DNA of 7,034 nucleotides from an uncultured Flammeovirgaceae bacterium (GCA_946886805.1 CAMPJM010000209.1:1-7034); one strand, 5' to 3'. Counted from the stretch's first letter, positions 1-7,014 are shown. Translations and numbers: made by a program. Notes: generated by a model from the letters alone, not told the origin.

Positions 1-10
1 AATTATACTT

Positions 11-538
11 TTATTCAAAATTTTTCTTATTCACCTCGGTTGCCCCTGACTTACTAACAATCATGCTCAACTCCTCAACAGAAAGTTTATTTTTAGCTAA
101 GTCAATTGCCATAATATGCTTGTCATCAGTACTTCTCAAATCAAAGATTCTTGGTCTGCCGTAAGGTTTAAGATTGGACGTGATCATAAAAACAGCCACC
201 ATACCAAGAGCAGATAATAAAACCGTTAACTCAAAAGTAACCGGAATAAAAACCGGAATCGGGATATAATCTTTTCCTCCAATAATCATTGGCCAATCAT
301 AGCCCATCATTCCAATCATCATTACCAAAGCCAAGGTAGTTCCTAATAAACCAAAAAGGAAGGCTACAATTGGTAATCTTGATTTCTTATAGCCCAACGC
401 GTGTTCCAAGCCATGCACGGGAAATGGCGTAAATACTTCGTATATTTTTACACCACTATTTCTTACATCTTTAACAGCCTGAAGAAGCACATCCTCATCA
501 CTGTAGATCCCTAATAAAAAATTCTTATCGCTTTCCAT
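11..538 (-). CDS. actD: ActD, DUF3341 membrane subunit of alternative complex III
   Basis: This 175-residue protein is the ActD subunit of the quinol-oxidising ACIII complex in the inner membrane. It carries no cofactor motif (no CXXCH and no cysteine clusters), so its role is structural: in known ACIII complexes ActD packs its two helices against the membrane core and contacts the other subunits. The sequence shows a soluble N-terminal domain (about residues 1-54, beginning with a 'FLLGIYSDEDVLLQAV' stretch typical of DUF3341), two hydrophobic helices (about 55-79 and 95-119) joined by a loop containing GYDWPMIIGGKDY, and a C-terminal domain (about 120-175) that includes the family-like 'LKPYGRPRIFD' stretch. 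It starts only 3 bases after the actC stop (TAA-TTT-ATG), so translation is very probably coupled. The stop codon TAA lies at 11-13, so the gene is complete. The family and position are clear; the structural role is taken from family knowledge. Confidence 0.95.
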   Translation of the reverse strand: MESDKNFLLGIYSDEDVLLQAVKDVRNSGVKIYEVFTPFPVHGLEHALGYKKSRLPIVAFLFGLLGTTLALVMMIGMMGYDWPMIIGGKDYIPIPVFIPVTFELTVLLSALGMVAVFMITSNLKPYGRPRIFDLRSTDDKHIMAIDLAKNKLSVEELSMIVSKSGATEVNKKNFE

Positions 539-541
539 AAA

Positions 542-1909
542 TTATCTTGCTTTTGTCCCAGATGAAGATTTTAACACACTTTTTACTTCGGCCATATTTA
601 TAACAGGGAAGAATTTGGCAAAAAGGAAGAACAAAGTAAAAAACAAACCAAATGTGAATATGTATACGCCCACATCATATATTGTAGGATAGAACATCGC
701 CCAACTTGATGGCAAATAATCTCTATGCAGTGAAGTAACTATGATTACAAATCGCTCGAACCACATTCCAATATTTACAATTATCGATAATATGAAGGTG
801 GCAGCAATACTGGTTCTTATTTTCTTAAACCAGAATAATTGAGGTGAAATAACATTACAGGTCATCATACATGCGTATGCCCACCAGTAAGGTCCGGTTG
901 CTCTGTTTAAGAAAGCGTACTGCTCTGCTTCCACTCCTGAATACCATGCAACAAAAAACTCAGTTATATAAGCTATACCTACAATTGAACCTGTGATAAT
1001 GATCACGATATTCATCAGTTCAATATGAGTGATGGTGATGTAATCCTCAAGTTTATAAACTTTTCTGGTAACCAACATCAGCGTCAGTACCATCGCAAAA
1101 CCTGAGAAAATAGCCCCTGCAACGAAATATGGAGGAAATATAGTAGTATGCCATCCCGGAATAACTGAAGTTGCAAAGTCCATTGATACAATAGTGTGTA
1201 CTGAAAGCACCAAGGGGGTTGCCAAACCAGCCAAAATCAAGGAAACAGATTCGTAACGCATCCATGTTTTAGCAGCACCATCCCAGCCCATACTTAAAGC
1301 TCCGTAAGCAATTTTTGCTATTGGTCCTTTTGCCCTGTCTCTGATTGTAGCAAAATCAGGAATTAAACCTATGTACCAGAATACAAGTGAAACGGTGAAA
1401 TAAGTACTGATGGCAAAAACGTCCCAAAGAAGAGGTGAATCAAAGTTTACCCACAATGGCCCGAAAACGTTAGGTAACGGCAATGCCCAGTAAAATCCTA
1501 ACCAAGGCCTTCCCATGTGAACTACAGGAAATAAAGCAGCACACATTACGGCGAAAATTGTCATTGCTTCAGCTGCTCTGTTAATAGAAGTTCTCCATTT
1601 CTGTCTGAACAACAAAAGTACTGCTGAAATTAGTGTTCCTGCGTGACCTATACCAACCCACCAAACGAAGTTGGTGATATCCCAGGCCCAACCGATTGTT
1701 TTATTCAAACCCCACATTCCTATTCCATGCCATACAGTCATCCAAAGGGCATAACCACCTACGCCAAGTAATGTCAGGGAGATAGCCATGGCCAACATCC
1801 ATGATTTTGTTGGCTTTCCCTCTACCTGCCTGCAAATGTCTTCGGTAACATCGGATATAGTTTTGCCTCCCGTAACTAAAGGCTCACGTACTGGTGAAGT
1901 AACCTGCAT
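542..1909 (-). CDS. actC: ActC, NrfD/PsrC-like quinol-oxidising membrane subunit of ACIII
   Basis: This 455-residue integral membrane protein belongs to the NrfD/PsrC family and is the expected quinol-binding subunit of ACIII. About ten hydrophobic helices can be seen, roughly at residues 37-59, 80-101, 115-135, 158-183, 219-240, 258-281, 298-323, 341-362, 366-392 and 411-434, which is the usual count for ActC. Polar residues inside or next to helices 3-4 (H131 and R134 in VVHMGRPW; D157 and D163 in NFDSPLLWD) fall where ActC structures place the periplasmic quinol pocket and proton path; assigning them here is my inference. The N-terminal 35 residues are soluble and have no signal peptide. 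It lies 38 bases after actB and 3 bases before actD. Automatic annotation often labels this family 'polysulfide reductase NrfD', but the act context rules that out. The later gene actF normally encodes a paralogue of similar length; the position right after actB and the long N-terminal tail identify this one as ActC. Confidence 0.96.
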   Translation of the reverse strand: MQVTSPVREPLVTGGKTISDVTEDICRQVEGKPTKSWMLAMAISLTLLGVGGYALWMTVWHGIGMWGLNKTIGWAWDITNFVWWVGIGHAGTLISAVLLLFRQKWRTSINRAAEAMTIFAVMCAALFPVVHMGRPWLGFYWALPLPNVFGPLWVNFDSPLLWDVFAISTYFTVSLVFWYIGLIPDFATIRDRAKGPIAKIAYGALSMGWDGAAKTWMRYESVSLILAGLATPLVLSVHTIVSMDFATSVIPGWHTTIFPPYFVAGAIFSGFAMVLTLMLVTRKVYKLEDYITITHIELMNIVIIITGSIVGIAYITEFFVAWYSGVEAEQYAFLNRATGPYWWAYACMMTCNVISPQLFWFKKIRTSIAATFILSIIVNIGMWFERFVIIVTSLHRDYLPSSWAMFYPTIYDVGVYIFTFGLFFTLFFLFAKFFPVINMAEVKSVLKSSSGTKAR

Positions 1910-1947
1910 ATTATTTATTTATTAGTTCTTGAGTTTTAATTAATATT
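1910..1947 (-). other. AT-rich spacer between actB and actC
   Basis: This 38-base spacer is almost entirely A and T and holds tandem TTTA/TTAT-like units on the plus strand just before the actC start. It contains no hairpin or T-tract that would stop transcription, so actB and actC are probably co-transcribed. AT-rich, unstructured leaders of this kind are common in Bacteroidota, where ribosomes rely little on Shine-Dalgarno pairing. Confidence 0.5.
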
Positions 1948-4900
1948 TTAAACAGATTCAACTGTATTAGCAATAGTATCCGCTTGCTCTTCATCCTTAT
2001 TCCTTATCTTAGTCAAATACCAAATATTAGGTTTGGTATTGATTTCTTCCAACACGTGATATGCTCTTGATTTTACCTCTGTTTCCAACAGTTGCACAAT
2101 TTTACTGTCTTCGTTGTTCATGTCCCCAAAAGTAATAGCATCAGCAGGGCAAGCATTGGCACAAGCTGTAGTGATATCTTCGTCAGTTGGGCGTCTTCCT
2201 GCTAATTTAGCTTGCAATTTTCCGGCTTGTATTCTCTGTACACAGAAAGTACATTTTTCCATTACCCCTCTTGATCTAACAGTAACATCCGGATTTAAGA
2301 CCATTTTACCAAGATCGTTGTTCATCGAAATGTTAACAGGGAATTGATCATTGTCATGATATTTAAACCAGTTAAACCTACGCACTTTATAAGGGCAGTT
2401 ATTGGCGCAATATCTTGTACCGATACACCTGTTATAGGTCATCTGGTTTAATCCTTCAGTACTATGGGTGGTAGCCACTACAGGGCACACCGTTTCGCAA
2501 GGTGCATTATTACAATGCTGGCACAACATTGGTTGGAAAGTAACTTCAGGATTTTCCGCAGCTATTTCAAGTCCGTCCCTATCGTCAGGGGCGGCATCGC
2601 TGCTATAATACCTGTCAATTCTCATCCAAAGCATATCTCTCCTGTTGAGAACTTCCTCTCTACCTACCACAGGAACGTTATTTTCAACATTACATGCTAC
2701 GGTACAAGCTCCACAGCCTGTACATGAGTTAAGGTCTATCACCATACCCCAGTGGTGATTTGGGTATTTATGGCCTTTCCAAAGAGAGACCATACCAGGT
2801 GCTTTAAAACCTTCCGACGTAGAAATTTGTGGTTTATAACGACCGGCAGAAGGATCTTTTACATATTTTGATAAGATAGACTCCTGGATCACATTTTCTC
2901 TACCCATATAGGTTTGGTGGGTTTGTGTCTGCGCTATCGCGTAAGTACCATCAGCCTTTTCAACGGTAACTCCTGAGGTGATATCATATTTATAAGTACC
3001 ATCTTCAGAAAGTGTCACAAAGGGGAAAGCATTAATACCAACTCCATTGGCCACTTTACCGGCTTTCGTTCTTCCGTAACCCAAAGCTAAACCAACTGTA
3101 CCTTTGGCCTGGCCAGGCTGAACCATCGCAGGCAATGTAACTGTAGTTCCATTAACAGTAAGATTGACCAATCCTGATTTTCCTTCTACTGGTGCAACGC
3201 CTAACTCATCAGCCATAGATTTGGAAATGGTGAGGTAGTTATCCCAGGAAGACTTTGTAACCGGATCAGGAAGTTCCTGTAACCATGGGTTATTGGCATG
3301 AACGCCAGTGCCAATACCTAATTTTTCGTATATTATTAGTTCAAGCTCTTTATTATCAGCGGCATATTTCTTATTTATTCTTTGAGAAGCCGCGGCTGGA
3401 TTTCCACTATAAGAAGCAGAAGGAACAGCTTCCATACCATCTTGTAATATGCCGGTTGAATTGGAAACTTCAAGCACCCCGTCGTGAAGGCTCTTGTTCC
3501 AAAACATATCGAAATCACCCGTTTGAGTGGCAAAATAGCTATTTCTCCAGGTGTTTTGCAGATACTCATAATAATCTGTCACTGCACTTTCTGACCAGGT
3601 TAGCAAACTAGATTGTGCCTGCCTTGTTTTGAAAATAGGCGTTATTGTAGGTTGACCAAGACTAAGGTGTCCCTTTTTTGGTTCTGCGTCATTCCAAGAT
3701 TCAAGAAAATGATGGTCTGGAGCAACATATTGCACTAATGAAGAAGTTTCATCCAATCTGTCATTAGTGGCTATCGAGAGTTTTAACTTTCCTAATGCTG
3801 CAGCGATTTCCGCGCCTTGTGGATGGTCATAAACCGGGTTGACATTGTAGAAAATGACGGCGTCAATTCTCCCTACTTTTAGATCAGTAACAAATTGTGC
3901 CATTGCCTCATCATTTCCCTGACGCATAAATATCGGTGTATCGATATCTATTGTGTTACCATAGTTGCCTAGTTGGTTATTGATGGCATTCACAAGTACC
4001 TGCACATCCGGGTCATTTGAACCAGACACGACCAATGATTTGCCTCTGGCTGCAAGTAAATCCTTTGCTGCTTTTTCAAGATTGGGAATATTTCCGATAT
4101 CTGATGAGCCGCCTATACTTCCACCAACTAATTTGTACAAAGAAGCTAAGACAAGTCCTTCCTGAGAAGGTTTAATAGGAGTTCTATAATCTGCATTCGC
4201 ACCGGTTATAGATAAATTAGATTCAAATTGGTAATGCCGCGACATTGTCTTTTTGCTATCACCAATTTTTCTGGTTTTGCTATATTGCTTGGTAAACTCT
4301 ATAGGCGAAATCCAACTTCCCAAGAAGTCGGCTCCAAAACTAACGATGACATTTGCTTTGGAGAAATCATAAGAAGGGACAATTGCCTGGCCAAAAGTAG
4401 CCTGATTGGCTTTCACAATTCCATATGAAGAGCGGGCATCGTAGCTTATGTGTTGGGCAGCAGCATATTTATTTTTGAAATCCTGTATAACCTTTTTCGT
4501 CGTTGGGCTTACAACAGTATTGCTTACTATTCTAATACGACCGCCAGAAGCGTTAACGGACTTCAACTTAGCTAATACTTCTTTATCAAGGGCTTCCCAG
4601 GTAGCTAATTTATTATTTACATATGGACCTATGAGGCGTTCCTGATCATATAGAGAAAGGATAGAAGCCTCTACTTGAGGGTGCATTCCGCCTTGGAAAA
4701 CCTTTGACAGATCGTTTCCTGCTAATTTTATTGGCCTACCTTCCCTTGTTTTTACTACAACACTACAAGTGTCGCCGCCATTGATATAGGTGGAAGCATA
4801 ATAATTAGGTATTCCTGGATCAATTTCTACAGGCTTATTGAGGTAAGGGATAGCTTTTCTGATAGGGGCTTCGCAAGCTGCCAATGACGCCGCTGCTATA

Positions 4901-5067
4901 CCAAAACCCATCATTTTTAAGAAATCTCTTCTAGAACTGCCTTCTCCACCACTATTCTTATTTATTGGTAAATACTCCGGGAATTCCTTGTGAGCATTCT
5001 TTATATATTCAGGATCATTAGATAATTGTTCAATACCTTTCCAGTACGTTTTCTTATTATCTTTCAT
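1948..5067 (-). CDS. actB: ActB, molybdopterin-oxidoreductase-like and iron-sulfur fusion subunit of ACIII
   Basis: This 1039-residue periplasmic subunit moves electrons from the quinol site towards the hemes. Residues 45-65 form a twin-arginine signal (SSRRDFLKMMGF) followed by a hydrophobic stretch ending in the lipobox LAAC, so C65 is the probable lipidated residue and the protein is a Tat-exported, membrane-anchored lipoprotein. Residues about 90-720 resemble the large subunit of molybdopterin oxidoreductases but lack the N-terminal Cys cluster of active enzymes, as is known for ActB, so this part is not expected to bind molybdenum. Residues about 770-980 are a PsrB/ferredoxin-type domain with 15 cysteines: 782, 785, 788, 792; 849, 852, 857, 861; 881, 887, 891; 939, 942, 969, 973. 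That is exactly enough for three [4Fe-4S] and one [3Fe-4S], the published ACIII set. The start gives the N-terminus MKDNKKTYWKGIEQL; the approximately 44-residue tail before the Tat motif is usual for ActB. It follows actA after 119 bases and precedes actC by 38. Confidence 0.97.
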   Translation of the reverse strand: MKDNKKTYWKGIEQLSNDPEYIKNAHKEFPEYLPINKNSGGEGSSRRDFLKMMGFGIAAASLAACEAPIRKAIPYLNKPVEIDPGIPNYYASTYINGGDTCSVVVKTREGRPIKLAGNDLSKVFQGGMHPQVEASILSLYDQERLIGPYVNNKLATWEALDKEVLAKLKSVNASGGRIRIVSNTVVSPTTKKVIQDFKNKYAAAQHISYDARSSYGIVKANQATFGQAIVPSYDFSKANVIVSFGADFLGSWISPIEFTKQYSKTRKIGDSKKTMSRHYQFESNLSITGANADYRTPIKPSQEGLVLASLYKLVGGSIGGSSDIGNIPNLEKAAKDLLAARGKSLVVSGSNDPDVQVLVNAINNQLGNYGNTIDIDTPIFMRQGNDEAMAQFVTDLKVGRIDAVIFYNVNPVYDHPQGAEIAAALGKLKLSIATNDRLDETSSLVQYVAPDHHFLESWNDAEPKKGHLSLGQPTITPIFKTRQAQSSLLTWSESAVTDYYEYLQNTWRNSYFATQTGDFDMFWNKSLHDGVLEVSNSTGILQDGMEAVPSASYSGNPAAASQRINKKYAADNKELELIIYEKLGIGTGVHANNPWLQELPDPVTKSSWDNYLTISKSMADELGVAPVEGKSGLVNLTVNGTTVTLPAMVQPGQAKGTVGLALGYGRTKAGKVANGVGINAFPFVTLSEDGTYKYDITSGVTVEKADGTYAIAQTQTHQTYMGRENVIQESILSKYVKDPSAGRYKPQISTSEGFKAPGMVSLWKGHKYPNHHWGMVIDLNSCTGCGACTVACNVENNVPVVGREEVLNRRDMLWMRIDRYYSSDAAPDDRDGLEIAAENPEVTFQPMLCQHCNNAPCETVCPVVATTHSTEGLNQMTYNRCIGTRYCANNCPYKVRRFNWFKYHDNDQFPVNISMNNDLGKMVLNPDVTVRSRGVMEKCTFCVQRIQAGKLQAKLAGRRPTDEDITTACANACPADAITFGDMNNEDSKIVQLLETEVKSRAYHVLEEINTKPNIWYLTKIRNKDEEQADTIANTVESV

Positions 5068-5186
5068 GTTTATTCAATTAATTGTTTTATCATAACATTG
5101 CCATTGCTCTACCCACAATAAAGGGCGGATTCAAATTTAAATGTTATTCGCTTTTTGTTACCTTCGAATCCTTTTACTCAAATCAA
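5068..5186 (-). other. Spacer between actA and actB with a -7-like element
   Basis: This 119-base gap is by far the longest in the operon (the others are 38 and 3 bases). I see no open frame of note and no GC-rich hairpin followed by a T-run, so there is no convincing terminator. On the minus strand TAAATTTG (plus positions 5132-5139) fits the TAnnTTTG -7 consensus and lies about 65 bases before the actB ATG, but no TTTG stands 19-21 bases upstream; the nearest is 39 bases away. At most it is a weak internal promoter. It may also be an mRNA processing or stability region, which the sequence cannot settle. Confidence 0.4.
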
Positions 5187-6554
5187 TTAATAATGGCATT
5201 TCGAACACTCAAGTCCACCAATATCATTCACAGTCATCGGTTCTTTACTTACCGATGAATGTAACTGTACGAGTTTATCATAATATTCATTATCTCCATT
5301 TATTTCCGTTTCACGGTGGCAGTTTATACACCATCCCATAGTTAATGGAGCATGTTGCCTTACTACAACCATTTCTTCAACAGGACCATGACAGGTCTGG
5401 CATTCCACCTCTCCTACCGCAACATGTTGCGCATGATTAAAATAAGCCAGGTCAGGAAGATTATGTATTCTCACCCATTCGATTGGTTCGTTATTTTCCA
5501 ATGCTGCATAGATTTTCTTTATTTCAGGCGATTCTGTCTTAATAATGCTATGACAGTTCATACAAATATTGGCAGAAGGGATATTGGCATTCTTGCTTTT
5601 TCTAACGCCTGTATGACAGTAATTACAATCTATTTGGAATTCACCGGCATGTAAAGCATGTGAAAAAGCGATTGGCTGGGTTGGTGCATATCCTTGTTGA
5701 ACACCTATCGTGAAAAGTCCTTCAATTACGGCTCTCAGAACCATAGCAACGAAAATAAAAGTTAACAAGCCTATAAAGCCTTTACTTTTAAAAATATCAC
5801 CAACTTTAGACTTTCGATCCAGTATCTCACGATCATCAGTATCGAGATCAGGCTTGTTCTTTAAAAACTTGGTTAATACTACAACAAGAAGAATTAAAAC
5901 AACAAGAATAAGGATCAAAACAAATATGAAACCTGCAATAATAAGCGTTAAATATTCTGATGATATTGCGCCACCGTCGCCTGCCACAGGATCACCAGCA
6001 ACAGTAGTGGTGTCTCCATCTACGGTAACCGGACCCTCAGCAGCAGCTTTTGATTCTTGTTCGATATAGGCTAAAATTGACAAGATCTCTGCTTCAGAGA
6101 AATAATCAAAGCTCGGCATTTGCATCTTACCAAACTCCTCATATAAAGCTACAGCGGTTTCGTCGCCGCTTTGGATTACCTTTTGAGAGTTTTGAATAAA
6201 TTTGAGCAGCCAATCTGTTTCACGACGTTCGGTAACGCCCGCTAATGCCGGCCCTACAACTTTCTGAGTAAGGGAGTGACAAACGGTACAGTTATTTGTA
6301 AACAGTGCTTTTCCCTGTTCAACAGCGGCAGGATCTAAAGCAGCATCACTACTTTCATCTCCGGCAGCTTCATCCTGGCTGATCTGGCTTTCAGTTTGCT
6401 CAGCAGTTGCTTCCACGGTATCAGCTGAAGCCCCTTCAGCTTCCTGACCAAAAGACTGTTGGCTACCAAACATAAAAAATCCTGAAAACAGGACTGTAAA
6501 CAGGAGCCGATTAAATAGCATTTTCAATAACATTATATTTTCTTCTTTAGGCAT
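5187..6554 (-). CDS. actA: ActA, multiheme c-type cytochrome subunit of ACIII (mono-heme plus penta-heme)
   Basis: This 455-residue membrane-anchored cytochrome c is the heme subunit of ACIII. An N-terminal signal peptide (hydrophobic core about residues 16-30, probable cleavage after SFG at 36) is followed by an acidic, Ala/Ser/Glu-rich linker (about 38-75). A class I cytochrome c domain follows (about 75-168) with CTVCH at 89-93 and a probable Met ligand M146 in the MQMPSF stretch. After a second linker come two transmembrane helices (about 202-228 and 262-284) with a charged loop between them, then a penta-heme domain with CXXCH at 310-314, 331-335, 385-389, 409-413 and 450-454; the protein ends one residue after the last motif. 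Extra histidines (299, 302, 364, 374, 377, 401, 432) can supply the distal ligands. The start is uncertain: M8 (codon 6533-6531) gives a more conventional signal peptide, MLLKMLFNRL, and either start fits the promoter. It is the first gene of the operon. Confidence 0.95.
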   Translation of the reverse strand: MPKEENIMLLKMLFNRLLFTVLFSGFFMFGSQQSFGQEAEGASADTVEATAEQTESQISQDEAAGDESSDAALDPAAVEQGKALFTNNCTVCHSLTQKVVGPALAGVTERRETDWLLKFIQNSQKVIQSGDETAVALYEEFGKMQMPSFDYFSEAEILSILAYIEQESKAAAEGPVTVDGDTTTVAGDPVAGDGGAISSEYLTLIIAGFIFVLILILVVLILLVVVLTKFLKNKPDLDTDDREILDRKSKVGDIFKSKGFIGLLTFIFVAMVLRAVIEGLFTIGVQQGYAPTQPIAFSHALHAGEFQIDCNYCHTGVRKSKNANIPSANICMNCHSIIKTESPEIKKIYAALENNEPIEWVRIHNLPDLAYFNHAQHVAVGEVECQTCHGPVEEMVVVRQHAPLTMGWCINCHRETEINGDNEYYDKLVQLHSSVSKEPMTVNDIGGLECSKCHY

Positions 6555-6579
6555 ACTTCGTTCTACTCTTAAGACAGCG

Positions 6580-6610
6580 CAAATGTACTATGAGAGATTT
6601 CTTTTTCAAA
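6580..6610 (-). promoter_or_regulatory. Bacteroidota-type promoter of the act operon
   Basis: On the minus strand a TTTG element (plus positions 6607-6610) is followed after exactly 19 bases by TACATTTG (plus positions 6580-6587). Both match the -33 (TTTG) and -7 (TAnnTTTG) consensus of the primary sigma factor of Bacteroidota, with the usual spacing. Transcription would begin roughly at 6573-6577, about 20 bases before the first possible actA ATG and about 40 before the second (M8). No strong Shine-Dalgarno sequence precedes either ATG, which is normal in this phylum. The motif match is seen directly; promoter activity is inferred. Confidence 0.8.
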
Positions 6611-6640
6611 TAAATTTTATCCACATTTTATTACATTCTA

Positions 6641-6660
6641 TAGACTTAAATAGACATAAA
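6641..6660. repeat. Tandem 10-bp direct repeat TAGACwTAAA
   Basis: Two adjacent copies, TAGACTTAAA (6641-6650) and TAGACATAAA (6651-6660), differ at one base. They sit about 30-50 bases upstream of the -33 element of the actA promoter. A 10-bp spacing puts both copies on the same face of the helix, which would suit a dimeric activator or an UP-like element. The repeat is directly visible; a regulatory role is inference, and AT-rich DNA makes chance repeats more likely. Confidence 0.6.
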
Positions 6661-6690
6661 CCCCCAATTTGATCGAAAAACAAGCACATG

Positions 6691-6713
6691 GTTCCCAAAA
6701 CGGCGTTGGAAAC
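6691..6713. repeat. Imperfect inverted repeat, possible operator
   Basis: GTTCCCAA (6691-6698) and TTGGAAAC (6706-6713) pair over 8 positions with one mismatch around a 7-base centre, AACGGCG. This is about 80 bases upstream of the -33 box of actA. On the minus strand a short T-rich stretch begins about 9 bases beyond it, but it is too far and too broken for a standard terminator. It could be a regulator binding site or chance. Confidence 0.4.
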
Positions 6714-6970
6714 AAATAATTTAGAATGGTTATAAATAACAAGGGGCCTAATAATAGCGTTTCCCAGCCTGAATTTTAAGGTATACTCACCAAAACATCG
6801 GATTCTGACAAACCAACAAACGGGTTTAATAACACTTAGCTAAAATACGGGTTATCATAAATAGTTAAATTTATCAAATGTTATTTGACAGAATATTATT
6901 GCCGGTTGGTGTGTAAAAGAAAGGAAATGCATCCATTGAACAGTTTCCTGGTCTGATGTTCGACCTATAC

Positions 6971-6988
6971 TATATAATATATATATAT
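6971..6988. repeat. Alternating TA/AT tract
   Basis: (TA)3 at 6971-6976 is followed by (AT)6 at 6977-6988. The tract begins 44 bases before the ATG at 7015 and would melt easily. A TATAAT hexamer lies at 6973-6978, but Bacteroidota promoters do not use that box, so I treat it as composition only. Short dinucleotide tracts can vary in length between strains. Confidence 0.5.
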
Positions 6989-7014
6989 TCATTATTTTAA
7001 GATTGTAACTAATT

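Larger units (their letters stand above)
6611..7014. other. Upstream intergenic control region of the act operon
   Basis: About 400 bases without a convincing gene on either strand; stop codons interrupt all frames at short intervals. It contains a tandem 10-bp repeat next to the actA promoter, an imperfect inverted repeat, a second weak inverted pair (AGGAAA at 6922-6927 and TTTCCT at 6944-6949, 16-base loop), a 7-base direct repeat ACGGGTT (near 6820 and 6846), and an AT dinucleotide tract. I saw no tRNA, rRNA or recognisable riboswitch. The length is more than a single promoter needs and may hold operator sites or the promoter of a divergent gene to the right. Confidence 0.55.

Noticed and set aside
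1..10. Operon terminator after actD
   Set aside because: Only 10 bases remain and no hairpin can be seen; the operon is expected to continue into actE.
1053..1265. Minus-strand open frame of 70 codons inside actC
   Set aside because: It lies wholly within actC in another frame and has no family features; it is an overlap shadow.
2114..4645. Several plus-strand and one minus-strand open frames of 64-108 codons across actB
   Set aside because: All are antisense or alternate-frame to a well-supported gene, have Cys/Ser-rich random-looking translations and no promoter or start context.
1948..5067. Active molybdoenzyme or polysulfide reductase (PsrAB/PsrC) reading of actB-actC
   Set aside because: The fused ActB architecture, missing catalytic cluster cysteines, neighbouring multiheme ActA and DUF3341 ActD fit ACIII and not a Psr/Nrf reductase.
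5141..6069. Plus-strand open frames of 66-119 codons opposite actA
   Set aside because: They are antisense to the heme motifs of actA, and their composition mirrors the linkers and membrane helices of ActA; there is no independent support.
6922..6949. AGGAAA / TTTCCT hairpin as a terminator
   Set aside because: The 6-bp stem is AT-rich with a 16-base loop and no T-run follows on either strand.
6885..6978. TTGACA (6885-6890) and TATAAT (6973-6978) as a sigma70-type promoter on the plus strand
   Set aside because: The two boxes are over 80 bases apart, and Bacteroidota use a different consensus.
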